A stretch of DNA of 64,000 bases from CG2-30-36-16 sp964372115 (GCA_964372115.1 CAYJPN010000026.1:19572-83571); one strand, 5' to 3'; counted from the stretch's first letter, positions 1-10,312 are shown. The notes: generated by a model not told the origin, from the sequence alone. Numbers and translations: made by a program.

Positions 1-2
1 TT

Positions 3-629
3 TTTGATCTTCTACTAATCATTTTATCGTTTGCGCTTTTTGGTGCGCTTCACTCTTATTTTGCTTCATTAAAAGTAAAACAATACTTAACAAACCGGTT
101 GGGCAGGCACATGGCATTCTACCGGCTTTTTTATAATTTTATCAGCCTTGCGCTTGTCTATTTTATTTACGATTTGACGCCCCGCCCCGATGTACAACTT
201 TACAGTCTATCCCAACCTTTCGATATAATAATACTGATTCCGCAGTTATTAAGTGTTGGCGGTTTACTCTGGACTTTAAAATATTTTTCCGGTCGCGAGT
301 TTCTTGGTATCAATCAAATCTTTCGGTGGTTTTACAACGAATATGACATAAAAGAATTGGACGAACACTTAACCTTACGCATTGGCGGACCTTATAAATA
401 TACAAGGCACCCGGTCTATTTTTTTTCGATAACGATGCTTTTATTCCGTGCCGAGATGAACCTATATTACCTAATATTTTTAATTTGTATCACTTTATAC
501 TTTTATATAGGTTCTATTTATGAAGAAAAAAAACTTGTTGTAATGTTCGGCGATGCATACCGTAATTATCAACAAGCGGTGCCGAGAATAATTCCAACAA
601 AACTATTTAACTCTTACAAAGATAATTAG
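3..629 (+). CDS. Isoprenylcysteine/NnrU-type membrane methyltransferase family protein (5' end outside the window)
   Basis: The reading frame is open from base 3 and continues off the left edge, so the gene is partial. A TTG at 99 is an internal codon, because convincing protein sequence (a membrane helix, then an LHS motif and a YRLFYN motif) lies upstream of it. At least three or four hydrophobic segments are visible. The C-terminal part has the GPYKYTRHPVY signature followed by EE and a FG..Y..Y pattern, typical of the ICMT/phospholipid methyltransferase/NnrU fold that binds S-adenosylmethionine at the membrane. The substrate cannot be told from sequence. The next gene starts 3 bases after the stop, so the two are probably co-transcribed. 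Confidence 0.72.
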   Translation, partial: FDLLLIILSFALFGALHSYFASLKVKQYLTNRLGRHMAFYRLFYNFISLALVYFIYDLTPRPDVQLYSLSQPFDIIILIPQLLSVGGLLWTLKYFSGREFLGINQIFRWFYNEYDIKELDEHLTLRIGGPYKYTRHPVYFFSITMLLFRAEMNLYYLIFLICITLYFYIGSIYEEKKLVVMFGDAYRNYQQAVPRIIPTKLFNSYKDN

Positions 630-632
630 AAG

Positions 633-2456
633 ATGAAAAAGATTTTAGCCGTACTTTTAATTAACTATTTATTCTCATCATTAACCGTTGCTCAGGATAC
701 TGTGGTTGTTAGAATTGGAAACGACAGAATAACAACCTCCGAAATAAAAGAACGGTTCCAATTTTCGCCGCAGGTATATACAAAACAAGCACAGAGTCTG
801 GAAGAAAAAAAAGATGAGTTGCTCTATTCGCTTATTGCCGAAAAACTGTGGGCGCTCGAAGCCGAAAATCAAAAGCTTGATACGGCTTCCTTTGTTCGTT
901 CTACTTTTACGATGATAGAAAAAATGTTCGCGCGCGACGCCCTTTATAAGGCGGAAATAATCGATAAAATAAAAATTACCGAAGATGAACTCACCCGTGA
1001 GATGGAAAACTATTTTACAACACTTTCACTTTATTTTTTATTCTCCCCCGATTCATCAACCATAAATGTTTATTATCAAAAATTAAATTCGGGTGTGCCT
1101 GTTTATTCAATTCTTTCACCCGGTGAACTTGAGATACCGATGATTGATGTCAATTACGGCGAAATGAAACCCGGGATTGAAGAAGAACTTTATTCACTAA
1201 AAGAAAACGAATACACCAGACCGGTACCTTCCGGCTCGGGTTGGGTTATTTTCTATCTCGCAAAACGTACTCAAAAATCTTTCACATCGGAGGATGTAAA
1301 TTCGTCGCTAAAAAAAGTTGAAAAAAATTTTCATGAAAAGAAGGAACAGAAGCGGCTTGATGAGTTTATGAAGAGATTTTTTTCGGGACGAAAAGTAACC
1401 ACTGACGGCAATTTGTTCTGGAGCATGTCGGTGCAGGCAGCGCGTCAGTTGCAAAAGAAAAAACCATCGAATAACAACGACAGCGTAATAGTTTATTTGG
1501 ATGCGGTTGATTATGCGGCAGCAGCCGCAAACTTAGGAAAAGATACTTTAACAATGCGGTTTATAAATCTGGAAGATAAACCTATTACGGTTGATGAATT
1601 TCTTCGTACAATAACATTTGAAGGTTTCGGTTCAAATAAAACAGATTTGAGTTCGGTTTCTTATTTACTAAATAAAAAGGTAAAAGAAGTTATTGAAAAC
1701 GAATTATTAGCAAGGGAAGCCTTTGAGAGAGGTTATCAAAATTTAACTGAAGTTAAAAAATCAATTACAATGTGGCGCGATAATTATCTCGCAAGGACAT
1801 TTAAAGACGAAATTATATCATCGGTTAAAGTTGATGAAAATGAAGTGCGCGATTATTACACAGACCTGCGCAATGGTGAGCAGAAACCTGTTCCGGAAGT
1901 AAACATAAGCGAGGTTTTAACCGACAGCCTTGAAGTAATCGAAAAAGTACTTGATGATGCAAAAAAAGGAATCGATTTTAAACTGCTGGCAATGGAACAT
2001 ACAAAACGTAACTGGGTAAAAAAAAACAACGGCGAGTTCGGATTTTTCCCGGTTAACTCTTACGGCGAAATTGGAAAAGCTGCAGCGCGTTTGAATGTCG
2101 GCGACATTTACGGACCAATTAAAGTTGATGAGGGTTATTCGGTCTTCAAGTTATTGGATAAAAAAGAACCCGAACTTAAAACCGAAATTCCCTTTGAACA
2201 AGCAAAAGACGGACTTTATAAAGATGTACGTTTAAAAAAACTTGCTCAAACATTTATTGAGACTACGGTAGAATTAGCAAATAAGTATGGTGTTGAAATA
2301 AATAACCTGGCGCTTAAAAATCTTAAGTTAACAGATTATCAAATGCTCGCGTTTCGATATATGGGTTTCGGTGGCAGGCTGCTTGCGGTTCCGCTTGCAA
2401 TACCATTTACCGAGTGGGTGGCGCCCTGGATGGATAAGGGAAAAATAAATCCTTAA
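633..2456 (+). CDS. Secreted PpiC/SurA-like peptidyl-prolyl cis-trans isomerase
   Basis: 607 residues. An N-terminal signal peptide (MKKILAVLLINYLF..., cleavage after AQ) directs it to the periplasm. A SurA-like helical N-terminal segment is followed by a parvulin (PpiC rotamase) domain at about residues 420-515, recognisable by the NGEFGFF and VGDIYGPIKVDEGYSVFKL blocks. Family members help outer-membrane and secreted proteins to fold, which fits a genome rich in T9SS cargo and beta barrels. A first, degenerate rotamase-like half may lie at residues 120-220. The last ~35 residues are hydrophobic and unusual for the family (GGRLLAVPLAIPF). It lies 3 bases after the methyltransferase and upstream of hslVU. 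Confidence 0.75.
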   Translation: MKKILAVLLINYLFSSLTVAQDTVVVRIGNDRITTSEIKERFQFSPQVYTKQAQSLEEKKDELLYSLIAEKLWALEAENQKLDTASFVRSTFTMIEKMFARDALYKAEIIDKIKITEDELTREMENYFTTLSLYFLFSPDSSTINVYYQKLNSGVPVYSILSPGELEIPMIDVNYGEMKPGIEEELYSLKENEYTRPVPSGSGWVIFYLAKRTQKSFTSEDVNSSLKKVEKNFHEKKEQKRLDEFMKRFFSGRKVTTDGNLFWSMSVQAARQLQKKKPSNNNDSVIVYLDAVDYAAAAANLGKDTLTMRFINLEDKPITVDEFLRTITFEGFGSNKTDLSSVSYLLNKKVKEVIENELLAREAFERGYQNLTEVKKSITMWRDNYLARTFKDEIISSVKVDENEVRDYYTDLRNGEQKPVPEVNISEVLTDSLEVIEKVLDDAKKGIDFKLLAMEHTKRNWVKKNNGEFGFFPVNSYGEIGKAAARLNVGDIYGPIKVDEGYSVFKLLDKKEPELKTEIPFEQAKDGLYKDVRLKKLAQTFIETTVELANKYGVEINNLALKNLKLTDYQMLAFRYMGFGGRLLAVPLAIPFTEWVAPWMDKGKINP

Positions 2457-2593
2457 AAAAATCAGACTGTCTTGCAATCCAATCGGTTTGAGCAAGAATG
2501 AAGAACAAATAATTTGTAAATTTGTTTTAATGATCATTTGGATTTGAATTACACTTTTTTTTAATTAGGCAAAGTTTTTACAAGGAGATTGTA

Positions 2594-3133
2594 ATGGAAC
2601 AATTTAAGGCAACCACAATAATAGGTGTTGTTCATAACGGAAAAGCCGCTCTCGGCGGTGATGGGCAGGTTTCGCTTGGCAACACAGTTATGAAACATAA
2701 CGCAAAAAAAATTAGAGTAATAGCTAACGGTAATGTTTTATGTGGTTTTGCGGGTGCCAGCGCGGATGCATTCACGTTAATGGAAAGATTTGAAGAAAAA
2801 CTTGAACAATACCGGGGCAATGTTTCGCGTGCTGCGGTAGAACTTGCAAAGGACTGGCGTACGGATAAATATCTCCGCCGTCTTGAAGCGATGCTTGCAA
2901 TTATAACAAGCGACAATGCAATGATTATATCAGGCAACGGCGATGTAATCGAACCCGATGACCAAATTGTTGCAATAGGTTCGGGCGGAATGTATGCCCT
3001 TGCCGCAGCTAAAATGTTAAAAAAGTACAGCACACTTTCAGCAGAAGAAATAGTAAGGGAAGCATTAAAAACCGCTTCCGAAATTTGTATTTACACCAAC
3101 GATAAAATAAACGTTGAAGTTATAGAAAAATAA
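2594..3133 (+). CDS. hslV: ATP-dependent protease peptidase subunit HslV
   Basis: 179 residues, the normal HslV length, covering the whole family: GDGQVSLGNTVMK, GFAGASADAFTL, AVELAKDWRTD, GNGDVIEP, AIGSGG.YALAA and a final ICIYTND. HslV is the threonine peptidase that forms a double hexamer with HslU and degrades misfolded cytoplasmic proteins. The catalytic Thr is expected at T7 (before TIIGVVHNG), so a six-residue MEQFKA leader must be removed, as in forms with a short prosequence. A good ribosome-binding site (AAGGAG, 2582-2587) lies 6 bases before the ATG. hslU begins 15 bases downstream. Confidence 0.95.
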   Translation: MEQFKATTIIGVVHNGKAALGGDGQVSLGNTVMKHNAKKIRVIANGNVLCGFAGASADAFTLMERFEEKLEQYRGNVSRAAVELAKDWRTDKYLRRLEAMLAIITSDNAMIISGNGDVIEPDDQIVAIGSGGMYALAAAKMLKKYSTLSAEEIVREALKTASEICIYTNDKINVEVIEK

Positions 3134-3148
3134 AAACCGGATTTTAAA

Positions 3149-4531
3149 ATGATACGCTCAATGAAAGAATTAACACCCACACAAATTGTAAAAGAATTAG
3201 ATAACTATATTATAGGGCAAACCGAAGCGAAACGTGCGGTAGGCATTGCTTTGCGAAACCGGTGGCGCCGTCAGCAGGTTACTTCCGAGCTGCGCGAAGA
3301 AATAATGCCAAACAATATAATTTTAATTGGCCCAACCGGTGTTGGTAAAACTGAAATTGCACGCCGGCTTGCAAAACTTGCCGAGGCTCCTTTTATAAAA
3401 GTTGAAGCTTCAAAATTTACCGAAATTGGTTATGTGGGTCGTGATGTTGAGTCAATGATACGCGATCTTACCGACTACTCCGTAAATATGGTTAAGGCAG
3501 AAAAAACAGAAGAAGTAAAATTTAAAGCCGAGGAAATGGCTGACGATAAAATTCTCGATCTTCTAATTCCGCCGGTTAAAAGTCAGGCTGTTCAAGTTCC
3601 TGCCGAGGATGGCGAAACGCAGAATACTGAAAGTGAAGCATATCAAAATCAAAAAACACGCGAGTGGATGAAAGCAAAATTAAAACGCGGTGAGCTAAAC
3701 GAAAAGATGATTGAGTTTGACACTCAGTCAGCGCCTTCGGTTGGTATGCAAATTTTGGGTCCGCTCGGTATGGATGATATGGGAATCAACATACAGGATA
3801 TGCTTGGCAATTTAATGCCGAAGAAAAAGAAAAAAAGAAAAACTTCAATATCGGAAGCGCGGCAAATTTTTGCAGTGGAAGAAGCGCAAAAATTAATTGA
3901 TATGGATACAGTGCAGAAGGAAGCTATACAGCGGGTTGAAAATTCGGGTATTATATTTATTGACGAGATTGATAAAGTTGCCGGCGGCGGAAAATCGCAC
4001 GGACCCGATGTTTCGCGCGAAGGTGTGCAGCGCGATTTACTACCGATTGTTGAAGGTTCAAACGTAAATACAAAGTATGGCATTGTAAGAACAGATCATA
4101 TTTTATTTATTGCTGCCGGAGCTTTTCACGTTGCAAAACCATCCGATCTTATCCCGGAACTTCAGGGACGTTTCCCGATACGCGTAGAACTAAAAAGTTT
4201 AACCGAAAGTGATTTTATACAAATTTTAACCGCGCCCCAAAATGCGTTACTAAAACAATACACTGCGCTTCTCGAAACCGAAGGTGTTGTCCTTCAGTTT
4301 ACAAAAGACGGGATAAAAGAAATTGCAAAGGTTGCTACCGAAGTTAATGAGCAGGTAGAAAATATCGGCGCGCGAAGGCTGCATACAATTTTAACAACTC
4401 TTCTTGATGAGATATTATTCGACGCACCCGACAAACTGCCGAAAGATAAAATTGTGGTGAATGCAAAAATGGTTCACGATAAATTGGACAAGATTGTGAA
4501 GAACAGAGATTTGAGTAAGTTTATTCTTTAA
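3149..4531 (+). CDS. hslU: HslU, ATPase subunit of the HslVU protease
   Basis: 460 residues, full length. Walker A is GPTGVGKT at residues 61-68; Walker B is IIFIDEID near 270. Between them is the family-specific I domain (about 110-245) with a charged KKKKKRKTS stretch. The pore motif GYVGRDV, the sensor region GRFPIRVEL and the C-terminal SKFIL tail, which inserts into HslV to activate it, are all present. HslU unfolds substrates with ATP and feeds them into HslV. It forms an operon with hslV; a hairpin terminator follows the stop codon. Confidence 0.95.
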   Translation: MIRSMKELTPTQIVKELDNYIIGQTEAKRAVGIALRNRWRRQQVTSELREEIMPNNIILIGPTGVGKTEIARRLAKLAEAPFIKVEASKFTEIGYVGRDVESMIRDLTDYSVNMVKAEKTEEVKFKAEEMADDKILDLLIPPVKSQAVQVPAEDGETQNTESEAYQNQKTREWMKAKLKRGELNEKMIEFDTQSAPSVGMQILGPLGMDDMGINIQDMLGNLMPKKKKKRKTSISEARQIFAVEEAQKLIDMDTVQKEAIQRVENSGIIFIDEIDKVAGGGKSHGPDVSREGVQRDLLPIVEGSNVNTKYGIVRTDHILFIAAGAFHVAKPSDLIPELQGRFPIRVELKSLTESDFIQILTAPQNALLKQYTALLETEGVVLQFTKDGIKEIAKVATEVNEQVENIGARRLHTILTTLLDEILFDAPDKLPKDKIVVNAKMVHDKLDKIVKNRDLSKFIL

Positions 4532-4541
4532 TAACTATTTA

Positions 4542-4572
4542 AGCGGGAGTAAGCTTAGTGCTTACTCCTGCT
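4542..4572 (+). terminator. Hairpin terminator after hslU
   Basis: A 13-bp stem (agcgggagtaagc / gcttactcctgct, one G-T pair) with a 5-base loop begins 11 bases after the hslU stop. T-rich DNA follows only after a short gap, so it may be an imperfect intrinsic terminator. It lies between the convergent hslU and the 1824-residue cargo gene and could serve both. Confidence 0.6.
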
Positions 4573-4663
4573 GTAACTATTGCTAATTTATTTTTCTCCA
4601 AGCTGACATTAATCATCAGTTTTTGAAAATCCTTTTATTTACATTTTCAATTTTTTACCGGTC

Positions 4664-7600
4664 TTATTTTAAATAAAGCATCTTCTTTGAAACAACAAAG
4701 TTATCCTTTGTCAGCCGGTAAACGTAAACGCCGCTTGCGAAGGATGAGGCGTCGAATGTGTATTCGTATCTGCCGGGTTCTTTGTAGTCATCGGCAAGTG
4801 TTGCAATCTGTCTGCCGAGTATATCGTACACAGCTAAATTTACTTTTGCTTTTATAGGAATTGCAAAAGTTATTTTTGTTACCGGATTAAACGGATTGGG
4901 ATAATTCTGATAGAGAGCAAATTCTTTAATAACATCAACATCAATTTCTACTTCGTTTGAGTACTCAATGCCGCCGTCGTTATCAATTTGTTTTAATCTA
5001 TAAATATATTTTCCGTTACCAATGTTCTCATCTGTAAAAGAATATTCTTTAGTGGAATTAGAATTGCCCGCCCCATCAACAAAACCAAGAGCTTCCCAAT
5101 TTTTCATTTTTAATTTAGAATTTTTAATTGCACGTTCTATCTCAAAGCCATAGTTATTTACTTCCGTTGCGGTTTTCCAAGTAAGCTTTACAATTCTTTC
5201 AACCACATTTGCTGTAAAAGAGCTCAGTTCAACCGGAAGCGGATTTGTTCCACCGTCGCCAATTGAAAATTCGCTGAAAGAAGTAATTCCGCTCATTGTG
5301 AATGTATGATTGTCTGTGTTTTGTATAGCTGAACCGGTAACATCCGTCCATGCGCTTGAAGCATTGGATCGTTTCATTAATTTAAGCGATGATTCATTTG
5401 TAGTAGCTCCAACAATCCCCGAGTAATCGAAAACAAGATCAGCCGTACAACTGCCAAACTCTCTTACTCCCCAAATAAAATTAGTTCGTTGTGTTATTCC
5501 GTCGGGAAAAGTCTCTACATCAATAGAAGCGTCTCCATCGCCGTAAGTATAAATTCCAAGGTAGTTTGTATCATCACCGCCGGATGAAATTGTGGCGGAA
5601 ATTGTTTTGCCGGTTTGCCCTGTCGAGGTTTGAGTTGTGTTTCTAACATACGTACCATAAACTCCGATTGGAGCCGTTGACGTTAGCCAGTTTGTATTTA
5701 ACATATTATTTAAAGTTCCATTATATCCGCCGGAAGTACCGTCTGAAATACTGCTGCCTGAACTATTATCAAAGTTATAATAGCACATAAGATTATCAGA
5801 TGCAGGCGAAATGAATTTGTGCATATTATCACGTATTTGAGTTTCTGTTCTGACTGTATTCCATATTCTGAATTCATCAATCTTACCGTTAAAATATGAA
5901 GTCTTTTTTCCAATAGTCAAAGTACTACCAGGTTCCCCCCATGAATTTGGGATTGAAGTAAAATCAGCAAGAGTTCCATTAATAAACAATTGGACAGTGA
6001 CAGAAATACCAGCTTTAAGCCATGTGATTGCACAATGATACCATGTGTTTGCACTTAAAGATTTAATTAATGCTTCGCCTCCCGTTTCACCACTAATCCA
6101 TGCGTAAAGGTTTCCATTCGCAAGCTGAGTATACCAATGGTTTGCAGTTGTCGTCCACAAATATCCCGTATTAATATCATCGACTTTAAACCAAAACTCA
6201 ATTGTTCCCTGGTTAGGAAGAGTAATTGGCGTACTTACATAATCATTAGCTCCGTCAAAATCGAGCATGTTATATAGTTGATTTGGAGTGTTAAAATTCT
6301 TTTCTTCGCCATAAGCTGTTCCGGTAGAATTTGTAGCATAAGCGCGGATGTAGTAACGGGTGTTTTTACTTAATCCTGAAATGCTGCTTTCAAATTCGTC
6401 CAAGCCTGTTCCATCAGAAGTATGTGCATCTGCAATTGTTGGATTTGTACTCGTACTCCAGCAGACACCTTTTCCGGTTATGTCTGTCCCATAAGCTTCA
6501 ACATTACTTCCTCCGCTAATTGCCGAGGAAGTATTTATTCCGGTTATATCATTAGTGGAGATTGCGGGAACATCAAATTTTCTAACTATTATAAACTGAC
6601 TGAATGAACTGATATCATTAAATGTAACTTCACCGGTTGAAGCATTTACCGAACTTGCTCTCTTTAAAAACGTCCAGTCTCCATCGCTGCCGCTTTCACG
6701 TGTGTATAATTTTATCATCAGCGGATTTGCTTCATCGGATGCGGTTAATCCCCCGGATAAAGTAAATGTAAGGTCAACATTAAAAGCTCCCGTTCCAAAA
6801 CGGTTAATTACCCAGTATTGATTATCAAAAACAGCATCGACATCACCGGGAGTTATGTTGGGGGCATTATTTATTTTTGTTACAGTAACCGAAGCGCTGT
6901 TGTGAGTGTCATAATTCATCGTCACATTTGTCCCCGTAAAACCAATTATTCCCGAAGCCTCTGTTTGAGTATTGCTTGTACCGCCACCTACCGGTGCTGT
7001 TGAAGGATACCAATCGTTGTTTATATCCATATTATATAAATCACCATGATAGCCGCCTGTAACTTCTGTAGCAAAAGTTGAACCCGGGTCATCATTCATT
7101 TGCCAATAAGCAGTAAGACTTTCTTCGTAACCGGTATAGGTTATGTGCATTCCTTCGCGTATTTCCTGGTCAGAAAGGGCTTTACTATGGATTCGTATCT
7201 CTTCAATAAATCCATCGACTGATTCACTTGGATTGCTAATATTGAATTCACCGGTGCCGTCATCTAACGTACCGCCGGGGGAACTGCTGGTCAATAATTC
7301 ACCGTTGCGGTATATTTTCATTGTTGTTCCATCCCAGGTTCCTGCAACATGCTGCCACTCCCCGGTTCTTAGAACATCCGATGTTCGAAGACTTTTAAGT
7401 GTGCCGTTTGTTTTTATGTAAAAATGGATTTGTCCCGGACCGCCTAAGCTTGACCCGTCATATCTTAATACAGCAATTTCATTTTTTAAAGAAATAAACC
7501 GTTGAATTTCTACAGTAAGAGAATTAGGATATACCCAGGCTTCTAATGTTATTTCGCTGAATTCATGAGGAAGTCCATATCCGGCAAGATAATCATTCGT

Positions 7601-10138
7601 TCCATCAAACTTTAACATATTTCCGGCAACACTCTCTGCTGCGCCGGCAAACCTGCAAATTACAAACTGCCCTGTTTGCGTTATATTATCAAAATGGATG
7701 TTATTAGCAGCAGCATCACAATAAGTAGCTGATTTAACAAACGTCCAGTCCCCCGAAGAGGTTGGTCTAAAATATAGTTTTACTGCCTCCGGAGTATCTT
7801 CCATTACTTCTGTTACTTCTTCTTCAATTGTAAATGTAATATCGATGTTGTATGAACCGGTTCCGAATTGATGGATTAGCCAATATTGTCTATCGTAAGT
7901 TCTGGTTACATTTGCCGGATTTGAATTAGGTGCGTTTTCATGCTTGGTAATTATGTAATTAGTTGTTTCCGATTTGCTGTTTACATCCACCATCATGTCA
8001 ATTGATGAAAGATCTATACTACCTGTAAATCCATTTTCAATTGTCTGATAAATACAAATCCCTCCCGATACCGGTGCGCCTGATTCCGCCCAGGCATTAT
8101 CGGTCATATTATTAAGCAATCCGCCTCTGCCGTTTGCCCTATCTGATAAAACAGTTCCGGTTGAACCATTACATTGAAAATATGCAATGAGATTGCTCTC
8201 AGTACCGGATAATGTTTTGAACATATTATCTCTTATTTCCTGTTGGGTTCTGCATGACTTCCATATGTGGATTTCATCCATCTTACCGGAAAAATATGAA
8301 TCGGTAGGAGTATTATCGACTCCAGCCTCAGCCCCCAGGATAAGTGCATTTGCAATCTCATAGGTAATGGGTTCAACATACCAGTTGTCATAAGTGTCTT
8401 TTAATTCTCCATCCAAATAGATTTTTACCAGGTCATCATCAGTTGTACCGGTTATATGATGCCATCCGGTTAAAGCCGAAGCATCAAAGCTGACAATCCT
8501 ATAGCCATAGCTGTGGGAAACTGCAAATTTTATTGTACCTTCATTATTTTGCAAATTATAACCGCCATCATGACCATTTTCCAATTCGGTATTACTAATG
8601 AGTTTTTCTGTACCGGTTATATCCCAATTATCAAAATAGACCCACATTTCTATCGAAATCATACCCGGTCTGAAAACGGATGATTTTCCCAAATTGACAT
8701 AGTCATCTATACCGTCAAAACTTAAACAATTACCGTGAGAGATATCGGTTTCGCCAACGGAAAAATTCCAATCGGCGCTGTTGCTTATTCCTGCAAAATT
8801 TTTCCCTACATTATCTTCAAAGGCATCAGCAGCAATAGTTACGTAATAATTAGTGTTGAGTGAAAGAGATTCATTTACTTGAACTGTTACATCTTTTATA
8901 TTAATTGTAACATCAGCACTATTACTAGCAATACTTTTAATAAGAGAACCATTTTCCCGATACAAACTGATGTTCCCCCCGGCAGGGATTATTTTCCGAT
9001 TGAAACTAAAATAAATTTTCGTCAATGAGGTATTTGAGAACTTTACGTCATCTGCAGGTAATTTATATGTAATATAAGTTGCAGGCTCTCCCTGAAATTC
9101 GTAAGCCCCTATATCTTCTATAGTATTATAAAACCTGTTGTTTCCCAGAATGTCATAAGCGCCGATATCATCAGTTATTAATCCGAATCCCACATTCAAA
9201 CATGGCGAATTTGCAGTAAGCGCATATGGATTATCCCCGCTGCCTATAAATTTGGGATCATCATAAGTTACGTTAGTTTTACTAATATATCCGGTCCCGT
9301 AATAAGTGTTTTGTCCATTATTAAAAAAATTACAATGTCTAAATGCTACTGCATTATTTTCATTGGAATTATTGTAAGTAATCCAATTCCCGTATGCAAC
9401 AATTACATTTGTCGCTCTAAAAGTGCTGGAACCAGTAATAGTGAATGCCCCCTCACAATTAATAAAAGTACTATTGTAGCAATGAAAGGTTGCTGCAGTT
9501 GAATAGCACCCGGTATTTGAATTTACTACAAGGTTATTGACAAAATGAGTAGTATCTGTACTTTCTCCCTGCGATGAACGAATACCATTGTTTGAATTAG
9601 CTTCAAACTTGCAACTCCTTACAATAATACTTGAAGTATTGGCAAATATTCCTTCTCCATTATTATTGTAGAAATAACAATATTCAATAATCGGATCGCA
9701 GCTCCAAACTCCCAGAGCACAGTCTGCAGCGGAATGACCCGCATTGGTAAATGTAAAACCTCTAATGATACAGTTATTTGTAACGGGGACGTAATCCATC
9801 TGCATAATCTTGTTGCTTGCAGATGATGATCCATCTAGAATACATTGTGAATAATCATAATCGGCATCAATCCATAAACTTCCATTTCCATCATCAGATG
9901 TAATTTTCCTGTCACTGTCTATATTAATTATATCTGATAGATTATATGTTCCATATTTAACAAGTATAACATCATCGGGAGAAGAGGCATCATAAGCTCC
10001 CTGAATTGAAGCTTTCGCAGTTGCCCAGCTTAAGCCATTGTTTGCATCATTACCGTCTGTTTTAACAAAATAAGTTGTTTGTGCAAATAGATTTTGAATA
10101 AATAAAAAGAAGAAGACAACCAGGATTAACCTTTTCAT
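4664..10138 (-). CDS. Giant T9SS cargo: beta-helix plus three LamG-type domains
   Basis: 1824 residues when started at the ATG at 10138, which gives a clean signal peptide (MKRLILVVFFFLFIQNLFAQ). An upstream TTG at 10279 would add 47 non-signal residues that overlap another reading frame and is rejected. Order: right-handed beta-helix/DUF1565-like region (~20-380, starts TYFVKTDGNDANNG), SbsA-like Ig segment (~390-470), LamG/concanavalin-like domains starting near 473, 839 and 1289 (each with a FDG..DY opening), a fibronectin-like stretch (~1180-1280), and a T9SS type A sorting domain from ~1738 (NYPNPFNP). Likely a surface-exposed glycan-binding or adhesive protein; no catalytic motif seen. 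It follows the MACPF gene on the same strand. Confidence 0.85.
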   Translation of the reverse strand: MKRLILVVFFFLFIQNLFAQTTYFVKTDGNDANNGLSWATAKASIQGAYDASSPDDVILVKYGTYNLSDIINIDSDRKITSDDGNGSLWIDADYDYSQCILDGSSSASNKIMQMDYVPVTNNCIIRGFTFTNAGHSAADCALGVWSCDPIIEYCYFYNNNGEGIFANTSSIIVRSCKFEANSNNGIRSSQGESTDTTHFVNNLVVNSNTGCYSTAATFHCYNSTFINCEGAFTITGSSTFRATNVIVAYGNWITYNNSNENNAVAFRHCNFFNNGQNTYYGTGYISKTNVTYDDPKFIGSGDNPYALTANSPCLNVGFGLITDDIGAYDILGNNRFYNTIEDIGAYEFQGEPATYITYKLPADDVKFSNTSLTKIYFSFNRKIIPAGGNISLYRENGSLIKSIASNSADVTINIKDVTVQVNESLSLNTNYYVTIAADAFEDNVGKNFAGISNSADWNFSVGETDISHGNCLSFDGIDDYVNLGKSSVFRPGMISIEMWVYFDNWDITGTEKLISNTELENGHDGGYNLQNNEGTIKFAVSHSYGYRIVSFDASALTGWHHITGTTDDDLVKIYLDGELKDTYDNWYVEPITYEIANALILGAEAGVDNTPTDSYFSGKMDEIHIWKSCRTQQEIRDNMFKTLSGTESNLIAYFQCNGSTGTVLSDRANGRGGLLNNMTDNAWAESGAPVSGGICIYQTIENGFTGSIDLSSIDMMVDVNSKSETTNYIITKHENAPNSNPANVTRTYDRQYWLIHQFGTGSYNIDITFTIEEEVTEVMEDTPEAVKLYFRPTSSGDWTFVKSATYCDAAANNIHFDNITQTGQFVICRFAGAAESVAGNMLKFDGTNDYLAGYGLPHEFSEITLEAWVYPNSLTVEIQRFISLKNEIAVLRYDGSSLGGPGQIHFYIKTNGTLKSLRTSDVLRTGEWQHVAGTWDGTTMKIYRNGELLTSSSPGGTLDDGTGEFNISNPSESVDGFIEEIRIHSKALSDQEIREGMHITYTGYEESLTAYWQMNDDPGSTFATEVTGGYHGDLYNMDINNDWYPSTAPVGGGTSNTQTEASGIIGFTGTNVTMNYDTHNSASVTVTKINNAPNITPGDVDAVFDNQYWVINRFGTGAFNVDLTFTLSGGLTASDEANPLMIKLYTRESGSDGDWTFLKRASSVNASTGEVTFNDISSFSQFIIVRKFDVPAISTNDITGINTSSAISGGSNVEAYGTDITGKGVCWSTSTNPTIADAHTSDGTGLDEFESSISGLSKNTRYYIRAYATNSTGTAYGEEKNFNTPNQLYNMLDFDGANDYVSTPITLPNQGTIEFWFKVDDINTGYLWTTTANHWYTQLANGNLYAWISGETGGEALIKSLSANTWYHCAITWLKAGISVTVQLFINGTLADFTSIPNSWGEPGSTLTIGKKTSYFNGKIDEFRIWNTVRTETQIRDNMHKFISPASDNLMCYYNFDNSSGSSISDGTSGGYNGTLNNMLNTNWLTSTAPIGVYGTYVRNTTQTSTGQTGKTISATISSGGDDTNYLGIYTYGDGDASIDVETFPDGITQRTNFIWGVREFGSCTADLVFDYSGIVGATTNESSLKLMKRSNASSAWTDVTGSAIQNTDNHTFTMSGITSFSEFSIGDGGTNPLPVELSSFTANVVERIVKLTWKTATEVNNYGFEIERAIKNSKLKMKNWEALGFVDGAGNSNSTKEYSFTDENIGNGKYIYRLKQIDNDGGIEYSNEVEIDVDVIKEFALYQNYPNPFNPVTKITFAIPIKAKVNLAVYDILGRQIATLADDYKEPGRYEYTFDASSFASGVYVYRLTKDNFVVSKKMLYLK

Positions 10139-10139
10139 T

Positions 10140-10298
10140 TTATGCCTCGTTAGAATGTTTAATATTTTCAAGAGTTTGACGAATGGATAACAGATCATTT
10201 TTGAGAAAGTAAAACTCAATTCCAATTGATTTGGCTTTTTGTCTGTATGAAAAGTTATCGCAACTTGTAACAAACGCAATGCGCATTTTCGAATTCAT
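10140..10298 (-). pseudogene. Fragment of a response-regulator receiver domain
   Basis: Reading this strand from an ATG at 10298 gives 52 residues (MNSKMRIAFVTSCDNF...) that match the C-terminal half of the intact receiver at 11917-12282. Compare AFVTSCDNFSYRQKA with AILTSYDNFQYRQKA, and IEFYFLKNDLL with VEFYFLKNNML. The similarity continues in the same frame upstream (KIKK) as far as the stop codon of the MACPF gene. The acidic pocket and the phosphoacceptor Asp are missing, so it is probably a remnant of a duplicated receiver gene, although it could be translated as a small protein ending 1 base before the start of the next gene. Confidence 0.6.
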
Positions 10299-10312
10299 CT
10301 TTTTAATTTTTT

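Noticed and set aside
2487..2524. Promoter of hslVU with TTTG and TAAATTTG
   Set aside because: The two boxes are 26 bases apart, more than the 19-21 expected for Bacteroidota promoters.
2632..3033. Long open frame on the minus strand inside hslV
   Set aside because: It is antisense to a fully conserved gene and shows no protein-like features.
10139..10279. Upstream TTG start for the 1824-residue cargo gene
   Set aside because: It adds 47 residues that are out of frame with a recognisable receiver fragment and hides a clean signal peptide starting at 10138.
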